Assembly: GCA_037349105.1 (NCBI GenBank)
Contig: JAYJMM010000080.1
Coordinates: 186,001-250,000, forward strand
DNA length: 64,000 bases
DNA from: Limnomonas spitsbergensis
Taxonomy: Eukaryota; Chlorophyta; Chlorophyceae; Chlamydomonadales
Direction: 5' to 3'
Shown here piece by piece: positions 54,634 through 64,000 of the stretch (position 1 is the first letter of the stretch; every line of letters begins with the position of its first letter). Under the pieces are notes generated by a model. That model worked only from the letters and a program-made list of their open reading frames with translations. It ran no database searches and was not told the DNA's origin. A program made the position numbers and the translations under genes.

Positions 54634-57112
54634 CTGCAAGGAGCCAACCAGGGAGTAGTCAGTTCGATTCACAGTTATCTCCCAGACGCAAACCTCATTC
54701 AGTTTCTGGGTGTCGTCCTAACCAATGACCCGAATACAGTATGCTGAAGATCGTCATGAACGACGCTTGTCAAATCAAATTCCTAGTTCAACACGGCCGT
54801 ACGTCAGGTTAAGGCGTATGTGGTTTTGAACTGGGATTCCGCTGCGGGCTCTGCTGAGTGCAAATGATGTCGCACTAGTGCACCACAAACTGATAGTTGC
54901 GTTGATTGCCAAACAGCGTTTAACATAAATTTGGACATCCATTGGCCCGTTTTAGGATAAATCGTTTTGTTGGCTCCTGTTGATGACCCTCCAAGGTCTC
55001 TTCCTCTCAAGGTATGCATGGTCAGCACACCTGCGGCACCTGGTGGAGGTCCTCTGCACTGGCAGGGGCTCAGTGTTGGAGAAGCAGGTGGGCAAAGCAT
55101 TATGGGTAAAGCATTATTGAATTGATAATTCAGTAATACGCGCGGTGCGCTACATCAGATAGACAAAGCAGAAAAAAAGGTGCAAACATACTTGCTTGAG
55201 GGTTCAGCCAGTCAGTTGGACGATAAGGTGGTCGAGCCTTATGAGCAGGGCCTCCAGGTGTAACGTCATTGACTTGTTGAGTGTACAGCCAACACCAGCA
55301 GTCACAGGTGTGCAGGTGCAGCGGTGGCACCGGTAGCACAGCACGACGGGCGACATGCAGCTCGCAGTTCGACAGATCACCGAAGGGCGCACATGGTGCA
55401 GTGAATTTAATGGGCATTGGAGGAGTTGGAGCGGGGCAGGTGTCCCCAAACTGTGTCAGGCCGATTCTGCCTTTCAGTCCTACCAGTGCCAGAGGTCAAT
55501 GACGTTACACCTCTGGGCCCTGCTCAAAAAAGGCTCGGCCGCGTGGGGGCCTAAATAAAAGGGGCCGGAAAAAAAAGGAAAAGGGTAAAAAAAGTGAAGG
55601 GACAGACAAAAGGCTGGAAAGGAAAGGCGAAGGACGTAACCTACCTGTCACAGTATATTACCGTATACGTGACAGAACCGTTTGAGCCGCCGTTAGCGGC
55701 CGCGGAGCCTCCGCAGCTTCTCTGCGGAGTCTCCTGATTTGAACTGAGACCTAGAAACCCGCTTACGCAGGGTGATTTAGCATAATCTGTACTCTGAATT
55801 GGGCCTGCCGGGTCCCTGTATCCCGGCAATTGTCTAAGCTACTACTTTTGTCCCTTTTGAAGGACAGGCCTCTGGTGTAAAGAGTATAGGCCTAGCTCTC
55901 ACGGATACTAGCCCTTGCTCGCCACTAAGTCAGTACCTTACACTTCAGTCAAGTCTAGCACCACGGAAAGTGGTGATAGCATAAGCAAGTGACAAGCGAG
56001 CCCCATCCAGATCACTGGTCATCCCCAGCCGACGCGATCTACGGAGCTCGCCCTGAAGAGCACGCGACCTACGGTGCCGATCCCTGACTACTCGTCCATC
56101 GGAGACGACTAATCAGGCAAGCAGTCCCAAGCAGATATTCACCTAAATAGACCAGGAGGCGCAAAGCCGACCAGGAGCTCTCGGCGTACCAGCTTCCAGC
56201 TGAGTCCGCCCGGCGACAAAACCCACGGACAAAGTCACCTCCGTCGCCGTTCCTTTGCAACCCCGAGCATCCCCGCTCTCAGTGTCCTTCAAAAGGGACA
56301 AAAGTGGTATTGCAGCCTGATCAGCTGCTTGCCAACGAGTTCCTCGCTGAGGGAAGCTAAGCTTGTCTGACCTGGAATATTTTTTTTGAATTGTTCGCCT
56401 TGGACAGCTTGAAAAAGCACCTCTGTCGCTGCATTCTGCTTGGGCTTTTCGCGCCAAATTAGATCTTGCAAACTCCAGCTGTGAAGAGCCTTGGGGAGAA
56501 GCTCGAAGATCCAGTTGTGGAGTTATAAACCCAGCTTGATTCCCTGTGCATTGAGCGTGGCAGCTTAGTGTTGAGTCCAGGAGAGGCTTGAAGATCTGGC
56601 TGGAGATTTATCCAGCAGATAATTACCTGTATGACTGCAGATTGAGATCAGGTGGATCCAATCTTTCATCATTGACAGAAGTGAACTTGTGGATAGAACA
56701 TCCAGGTTTGAAATTTTGTGGGTGTACCAAAGGATCCCCGCAGGACCGCAGAGCTGAACGGACACTACGCAAGAGGATACCTCCGCGTAGGACGCGAGAC
56801 ATCCACGCGGGACGTGTGCCATCTAGAAACAGCCCAGCCAGCAAAGGTGGGAAGTAATAAAAAGGGCGAAGGAGGATTCCGCCAGATTAAAAATCAGCAA
56901 GCAGAAAAAAGGGCGAAGGAGGATTCCGCCAGATTAGAATTAGCGAGGAGAAAAGAGGGCGAAGGAGGATTCCGCCAGATTAAAATTAGTGAGCAGATAA
57001 GCAGAAAGGCAAGGCCTACCCAGCTTAATCCCATGAGCCAATAGAAAGGGACACAGAGACCTAGGCAGTGGGCCAGAATACGCGACGCAGAAGAGGCTGA
57101 TGAGAGTGGCAA

Positions 57113-60100
57113 GTGTTGCGCAGTGCGTTCAAAAGGAGAACGGGACGATGCCCCGTGGTGGGAAGTCAGGTGATCAGGAAACCTGCAGATCTGCAGGCGG
57201 TGGGTGAAGCAAAAGCCGCCACTGCGGAATGGCCCCCAGTAAAAAGGAAGGAGGATCTGGCTCAGCCAAGAGGGTGGAACAGGCTAGGGCAGTGGGCCAC
57301 TGGAGTGTGGAAAAGTGTGTGTGACGCAGAGCAGGCGGGGTTAAGCAGTCTGGCTGTGCCCCAGCAGCGCGCACCCTTGGAGGCATTGACCAGGTGTATG
57401 GAGCAGCCAGGTAATCAGGTGTCCCCCAACGGCTGGTCCATGTTTGATATCCTCAGCAGTGACAGTGAGCCAAGTCCCAGGCACCTGATCAACTGTATTA
57501 CGGCAGAGAGTGCCGGCCCACCCAGGCAGGTTTTTATAGCCTGGTAGCTAGCGAGCAGCTGCACCTGATCAACTGTATTACGGCAGAGAGTGCCGGCCCA
57601 CCCAGGCAGGATAGCCCGGTAGCTAGCGAGCAGCTGCACCTGATCAACTGTATTACGGCAGAGAGTGCCGGCCCACCCAGGCAGGATAGCCCGGTAGCTA
57701 GCGAGCAGCTGCACCTGATCAACTGTGTTCCGATAGGGAATGCTTTTTCACCCAAACCAGTGACCGGTGGCTGCGAGCCAAGCCAACTGCAGGTGCAGGC
57801 GTCAAGGCTGGGTTTGCAGAGAGAGGCGGTTCCTGTGACACCTGTAGGGATCGGTGGCTCCGAGCCAAGCCAACTGCAGGTGCAGGCGTCACGGCTGTGT
57901 TTGCAGATGGAGGCAGTTCCTGTGACACCTGTAGGGATCGGTGGTTGTGAGCCAGACCAACTGCAGGTGCAGGCATCACGGCTGTGTTTGCAGAAGGAGG
58001 CAGTTCCTGTGAAAACTGTGGTGGCCGGTGGCTGTGAGCCAGGCCAACTGCAGGTGCATGCGTCACGGCTGTGTTTGCAGATGGAGGCAGTTCCTGTGAC
58101 ACCTGTAGGGATCGGTGGCTGTGAGCCAGACCATCTGCAGGTGCAGGCATCACGGCTGTGTTTGCAGAAGGAGGCAGTTCCTGTGAAAACTGTGGTGGCC
58201 GGTGGCTGTGAGCCAGGCCAACTGCAGGTGCATGCGTCACGGCTGTGCTTGCAGATGGAGGCAGTTCCTGTGACACCTGTAGGGATCGGTGGCTGTGAGC
58301 CAGACCAACTGCAGGTGCAGGCATCACGGCTGTGTTTGCAGAAGGAGGCAGTTCCTGTGAAAACTGTGGTGGCCGGTGGCTGCGAGCCAAGCCAACTGCA
58401 GGTGCAGGCGTCACGGCTGTGTTTTCAGATGGAGGACGTTCCTGTGACACCTGTGGTGGCTGGTGGCTGTGAGCCAGGCCAACTGCAGTTGCAGGCGTCA
58501 CGACGGTGCTTGCAGAGGGAGGCAATTCATGTGACACCTGTAGGGATCGGTGGCTGTGAGCCAGGCCAACTGCAGGTGCAGGCGTCACGTTTGTGTTTGT
58601 CGAGGGAGGCAGCCCATGTGACACCTGTGGTGGCCGGCGGCTGCGAGCCGGACCAACTGCATCCGTGGGAGCAGAAGCTAAACCAAAAGGTGGCTGAGGA
58701 ACCAGTTGGCCCAAGTGAGGTTGAGGACCACGAGCACAGGCAGGCGCCGGTGCCGGTGCAGATGCACCAGCCAGAAGAGGAAAGGCCTGTCACACCACCA
58801 GTGGCAGCAGCTCCAGGAGGGGTCCAGGTGCCAATATCAGAACCAGGGGCGGCCCAGCAGGCCAGCAAACAGCTGGAGGCGGCAGAGAATCCTGGGGGGT
58901 CAGAGGAGCAAGGAATCTCCATACCCATGCTGAGGGAAAAGGTTAATTGGTACCGGCAGAAGCTCAAAGGAATGGCCAGGCAGCTGTGGGTGGCCAGGCA
59001 GCCAATAATAGCATTGGAGATAAGGATGACCAGACAGCTGAGGATGGTGAAGCATCGCTTGGATCATGCCAAACAGAACCTACAGGCGCGGCTGCCTACA
59101 GGTGAGGAAGAGGAAGAGCAGCAGCTGCAGCAGACAGCCATGGTTGCATGGCACGTGGCACTACCCGGGGGGCACGGGGCTGAGCAGGCCAGCCATGAGG
59201 CGAAAAAAGAGGCACAGCTGCCGCAGCACCAGGAGTGCATGCCCAGATTGCCCAGGCAGGAGGGTTTCCGCTCAGCAGAGCCGTGTGGGCCAGTGGGTCA
59301 AGCCAGCCCTAGCCTGAGTCTGGGCCCTGACGGCTGCAGCAAGTCCAGCCAGGCAGTGGCAGGCAAGGCAGCTGACAGTGACGTGGAAGCAGCTAGGAGC
59401 AGCAGGTCTCCGGTGCCAGCACACGTGGACGACAGCAGCAGCAGGAATGTGTGCCTGGTAGCAATCCATGCTGCGGTGCCTGCAGATGTGGAGCTGGCCA
59501 GGATCTGGGAGAATCGCGCAACAGGTGCCCGTCAGCAGCCGATGGACATCCGCAATGCCATGCGTCAGGCCATGAGGCGTAACACCGGAGGAGTATGTAT
59601 GTTCTGCGGGTACAAGTGCGAGCACAGCGACAGGGCATGTGAGCACCTCATGGATGCCAACATCCAGAGGGGGCTGGAGCCGGGTGAGGACCCGGCTGAG
59701 GCCAGTGATGCAGAGATCAAGCGCGAGGGAGCTGAGATCAAGCCTGCTGTGACCAGGCAGGCCCCGCAGAGCAGCAAAGAACCACAGGAAAAGTCAGCTG
59801 TACCAGTGGGAAAGCCGTGGGCTGACCTAATATCTGAGGAAGAGCTGCCTGATCCGATACAAGAAGAGAAGGGGCGGCAGCCAGTGACAGGGCTGCGCCC
59901 AAGGCAGCCAATGCGACCACGCAGGGTGCCGGTTAAAAGAGGGGCGGGATCCACAGTCTACGGGACGCCGCTGTCCAAGTTTACGCCCAGTGTGGGCAGA
60001 CCTGTGCAGACACCCAAGGAGGGATCTAGCAGCCAGATGCGAGCAGGCGGCAGCCACAAGGAAATCCTGCGCGGATTTTATCAAGGTACAGCACAGGCGC

Positions 60101-61011
60101 AGGATACCAGACCTAGAGAGCCAGAGCGCTCCAGAACCGTGGATGTGGTGAGCGGCGAAGGGGAGCCAGAGAAGCAGATGCAGCCATTCGGTTGGGCCGG
60201 ACTTTTGCAGTGGGCAACAAACCTGTGGAAGGAAGTGTGCTCCAGGACATTCGCGCAGCTCCAGGATCAAGTCACAGCCATCGAGGAGTTCAGGGCCCAT
60301 CATCTGCAAGGATGGGCAACAAAAGCCATGATGGGTATTTCCCACACCGGGCAGGACAGGGCAATGCTGTTGGCCGCCCTTGGACAGATGTCCAAGGGAG
60401 GGGCAGGACGCGAAGCAGCCCTTGCTGTTAAGGCCTTCGCAGATGAATGGTGCGACGGGGTAACAGGACATCAGGTGGAACCTGCATCTGAGCCAGAAGA
60501 TGAGGAGGATCAGGTATGGGAAGGATTTGAAACAGCGGTGCAGCGGCCTGAGGAGCTCAGGGAAGTCCAAAGGTGGCAGCAGCAAGCAAGAACCGCGCCA
60601 ACCCCAACACTCAGACCTGAGGTTTTTGAGGTCAGCAGCGAGCCAAGCCTCAGGGGGCGGCCAAGGGGCAGGGAAGAGCCCAGGGCCAGTAGCCCAGCCG
60701 CCAGCGAAAGGGCGGAGTTGACTAGCCGATCGCTGGCCAGGATGGCTGAGCAAGGCGTAGCAACGCGCAGAGCAAACAGGCAAGAGTCTTATGCACTTCT
60801 GCGCATAATCGAGGACAAAGAGAATACATGCCAGGAAACCCAGGTGGATTACATCGAGGAGTTCCTGAGGAAAAGGCAAGAGGGCGCAGCAAGAGGAACA
60901 CAACAGGACGAGCCTGTAGGCAGTGTGCGCAACAGTGGACCAAGAAGGCAGGAAACCAGAGGGGAAACGCGATCTGATTCCTACGCCAGGAATTACACAG
61001 GGTCAAGCTGA
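57113..61011 (+). pseudogene. Gag-like ORF, frameshifted copy 3
   Basis: First part 57113-57547 (144 codons), then the ttttt insertion at 57531-57535 and a stop; the rest is readable from 57760 to 61011 (1083 codons). The same lesion as in copy 2 shows that the break preceded the duplication separating copies 2 and 3. Confidence 0.75.
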
Positions 61012-61019
61012 GCAAGTTC

Positions 61020-61343
61020 GTGATCACTGTGCCAGGGTACTTGTGCATGACCGATGAGGAGCAGATCACTGTGCTGACGCAGCAGGTGGTGCTGTGGGAG
61101 AAGTTCGCCCTGGAAATGGGGGACCTGTTGGTCACAGATCACAGGCATGCGGCAGAAGAGGAGAATGAGATGGAAGAGGCCGAAGAGGAGAATGAAATGG
61201 AAGAGGAGGAAGAGGCGGATAAGGAGGAGGAGGCGCGAGAGGCTTCTTGGAGGGAGAGACTTTTTGGAGAAAGATATTCCTTGGATGAAGAGAAGCCAAT
61301 GTCACCCAGCGAGCGGTCCATAGATGGGCCAAGGTGGCGCTAG
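61020..61343 (+). CDS. Small acidic protein, copy 3
   Basis: Same translation as at 34704-35027 and 47862-48185. Function unknown. Confidence 0.35.
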   Translation: MITVPGYLCMTDEEQITVLTQQVVLWEKFALEMGDLLVTDHRHAAEEENEMEEAEEENEMEEEEEADKEEEAREASWRERLFGERYSLDEEKPMSPSERSIDGPRWR

Positions 61344-63855
61344 GCTTCCAACAAAGAGGAGGAGTCAGCCCTTGCGGAGCTTACCGAGACCTGAGGCCGA
61401 GCCCAGAGCGGCAAGGCCGCTGAGCACGTGACGTTACCCACGCCGTAACTGGCAAGGAGCGGGCAGGCGCCTACAGAGCAGAAAATGCAGACGCAGCGCG
61501 GCTTGTCCTAGTACCCGGCAGGCAGTGGGCCGGCAGCCAGCGGACCGAAGACGGAAGATGCAGGATTGGAGTTAAAGCTATCGCAGCAACATAGTGAAAA
61601 TTTGTTTCTCAAACACCGTAGCAGCAAGGCTACGGTAGTACATATGTTATGAAGATGATGAGCGAGGAGAATTAGTCAACTCGGGCGATGATAACACAGC
61701 AGGGGGCGGATCACGCTGCTACGGCGCACATTTCCTGTGGCCATTGAAGACCAGGCGGCTATGGCGCAGTGGGGCGAGAGCAGCGGTTGTTCTTAGCTTA
61801 ACCTGATAACTTTGAAATTTTCTCTGTTTGCTAGCCAGTAGTGGGCTGAACAGCCTGGATTTGTAGGATTCTGCGCATTGCGCTTCAGCTGAGACTCGGT
61901 GGATTTTTTTAGTTCTGATTGAAGAAGGCCTGAACCAGGCAGATTTGCTAAGACGATTTGAGCTTCTACGTACATATTTTCCAGAAGTTTAAAGATTCTG
62001 GTTTCTGATGATTTCTGATGGTTTCTGATGGTTTCTGATGGTTGCTGAGGGTTTCTGATGGGTTCTGACCCTTTATTGCCTGCAACCAAGCATGACACTG
62101 GTGACGGTACCGGATTCTGTGTGCCCCGATCAGGCCGGAGAGAGATCAGGGTCCCAGAGACCTTTGTCAAGTGTGCAGAACCGTGGGTGGACCTAGGGTC
62201 CGCCACGGGTTTCAGTGAATTTTTTCTTTGGTGAATTTCCTTGTGTGGATGTCCTGCAGCACATTTCCTGCAGTGGATTTTCTTCAGGGGATTTTTTTTT
62301 CCGACTGGCTGGATTGCAGTCAGATGTTAGGAGGCTTCAGTGTTAGGGAACTGACAAGTTCTGGGCGTACAGATTTTTCCAGATTTCTTTCAGTACCGAC
62401 CCCTTTTTCCGGCTCCCAGCGCATGCCCTTTAGGCTTAACGCTGAGGAGCGGGGGGCGAGTGAAGTAGTAGGGGCGGTACCCACAAGACAGGGACACCCA
62501 CACATTACCCCTAGGCAGAGAGACTTCCTGCTAGGGCCGAACCTTACAGTAGCCAGTTAACAGCTCTTGTCTGAAGTACAAGGAGTCTGTGTGTACGGTA
62601 ATGTACCGTGTTTATGAGTAGAAGGACACTTCTCTAAGGCGCCTTTACCGGAGATTCCGGAGTTTACCATATTGGCACGTTTACTGCTTTATGGTGCGAC
62701 AGCTGTCACAGTATATTACCGTATACGTGACAGAACCGTTTGAGCCGCCGTTAGCGGCCGCGGAGCCTCCGCAGCTTCTCTGCGGAGTCTCCTGATTTGA
62801 ACTGAGACCTAGAAACCCGCTTACGCAGGGTGATTTAGCATAATCTGTACTCTGAATTGGGCCTGCCGGGTCCCTGTATCCCGGCAATTGCCTAAGCTAC
62901 TACTTTTGTCCCTTTTGAAGGACAGGCCTCTGGTGTAAAGAGTATAGGCCTAGCTCTCACGGATACTAGCCCTTGCTCGCCACTAAGTCAGTACCTTACA
63001 CTTCAGTCAAGTCTAGCACCACGGAAAGTGGTGATAGCATAAGCAAGTGACAAGCGAGCCCCATCCAGATCACTGGTCATCCCCAGCCGACGCGATCTAC
63101 GGAGCTCGCCCTGAAGAGCACGCGACCTACGGTGCCGATCCCTGACTACTCGTCCATCGGAGACGACTAATCAGGCAAGCAGTCCCAAGCAGATATTCAC
63201 CTAAATAGACCAGGAGGCGCAAAGCCGACCAGGAGCTCTCGGCGTACCAGCTTCCAGCTGAGTCCGCCCGGCGACAAAACCCACGGACAAAGTCACCTCC
63301 GTCGCCGTTCCTTCGCAACCCCGAGCATCCCCGCTCTCAGAGTGAAGTAGTAGGGGCGGTACCCACAAGACAGGGACACCCACACATTACCCCTAGGCAG
63401 AGAGACTTCCTGCTAGGGCCGAACCTTACAGTAGCCAGTTAACAGCTCTTGTCTGAAGTACAAGGAGTCTGTGTGTACGGTAATGTACCGTGTTTATGAG
63501 TAGAAGGACACTTCTCTAAGGCGCCTTTACCGGAGATTCCGGAGTTTACCATATTGGCACGTTTACTGCTTTATGGTGCGACATACCAGTACCAGAGGTG
63601 CTATAGCTAATGAGCGAAAGGACGCAGCATAGAAACATGTGCAACTGGAGGCGACTGGTCTCCAACTGCACCTGTTTCTGCACCTGTTTAGGGGATCCCG
63701 GGGACCCCGCCACCCAGCACAGGTCTGCAGCCTCCTCCTGGGCCTGGTTTTAGCTCAGGCCGGCGCTTCGGGCTGGTGCATGCCCGGAGCTGCACCAGCA
63801 ACAGGGTGTGTGACTGTGTGCTCGTGTGCGCATGAACCTACGGTTCCGGCTCGGT

Positions 63856-64000
63856 GCGATAAGCACGTCTGACACCAGAGGACGGCGCCGTTGACAACAG
63901 CGTGAGACACGCTACTGCCAGCGGTGCTGGGCAAGGGGAGATGTCGAGCATGTGGAGGATGCGCTACAGATTTGCATCTTATGACCTTGCCTCAAGGACA
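63856..64000 (+). pseudogene. Retroelement 3' remnant, copy 3, cut by window end
   Basis: Start of the same relic as 37540-38014, readable through the VEHVEDAL segment and the in-frame TGA that follows it, then truncated by the end of the window. Confidence 0.55.

Larger units (their letters stand above)
41650..54807. repeat. 13.1-kb tandem unit, copy 2 (13158 bp)
   Basis: Repeats copy 1 nearly base for base, with a few scattered substitutions: for example cctttgcaacc at about 43095 against ccttcgcaacc in copy 1, and ccgttgacaac at about 50732 against ccgttgtcaac. It shares its 5-bp and 87-bp insertions with copy 3. Confidence 0.97.
55645..63583 (+). mobile_element. PAT/TOC1-like element with split direct repeats, copy 3
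   Basis: A1 55645-56282, B1 62459-62701, A2 62703-63340, B2 63341-63583. It carries the same 5-bp insertion (57531-57535) and extra 87-bp repeat as copy 2. Confidence 0.82.
54808..64000. repeat. 13.1-kb tandem unit, copy 3, truncated by window end
   Basis: Same content as copy 2 at an offset of exactly 13158 bp as far as it can be followed. It ends within the retroelement remnant that follows the PAT-like element, so its lectin-like gene lies outside the window. Confidence 0.97.

Noticed and set aside
28584..64000. Prokaryotic systems (CRISPR, operons, phage) in the repeated half
   Set aside because: Repeats are coding minisatellites or retroelement termini; introns and surface-protein architecture are eukaryotic.
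1..64000. tRNA, rRNA or other structured RNA genes
   Set aside because: No cloverleaf boxes or rRNA-like strings were noticed on reading; a covariance-model scan was not possible.

Overview
The window looks like nuclear DNA of a chlorophyte green alga, probably chlamydomonadalean. The evidence is GC-rich, intron-dense genes with GT-AG junctions, proline-rich extracellular proteins joined to C-type lectin folds, a plant-type fusion SNF4/AMPK gamma subunit, a plant-type organellar ssDNA-binding protein, and a retroelement with the split terminal repeats known from Chlamydomonas TOC1 and other PAT-like elements. No species is claimed.

Layout. (1) 1-11130 is one side of a 46-bp satellite array; the window starts inside it. 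Its long open frames are artefacts of a stop-poor unit whose length is not a multiple of three. (2) 11131-28583 holds three ordinary multi-exon genes whose splice phases I could join by hand: the 5' part of a KINbetagamma/SNF4 gene (minus, 15527 to 11619, six exons, running into the satellite), a complete OSB-type organellar single-stranded DNA-binding protein (plus, 15937-20104, seven exons, 389 aa), and a complete RNase M5-like TOPRIM protein (minus, 27437 to 22900, eight exons, 461 aa). SNF4 and OSB are divergent across about 0.4 kb. Between OSB and RNase M5 lie a foldback repeat and a decayed retroelement 3' end. (3) 28584-64000 is a tandem array of a roughly 13.1-kb unit: copy 1 28584-41649, copy 2 41650-54807, copy 3 cut off by the window end. 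Each unit carries an older retroelement remnant, a 7.8-7.9 kb PAT/TOC1-like element (order A1 - gag-like ORF - B1 - A2 - B2, no reverse transcriptase seen), and the 3' part of a membrane-anchored C-type lectin-like gene whose 5' end is lost at the tandem junction.

Copies 2 and 3 share a 5-bp frameshifting insertion and one extra 87-bp repeat in the gag-like ORF; copy 1 has neither. The gag-like frame is therefore open only in copy 1, and copies 2 and 3 are each other's closest relatives.

The three single-copy genes serve energy sensing (SNF4), organelle DNA maintenance (OSB) and probably organellar 5S rRNA maturation (RNase M5). They are not an operon; only the SNF4/OSB pair shares an upstream region. 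Exon models and domain calls were made by reading translations and splice sites by eye, without database searches.
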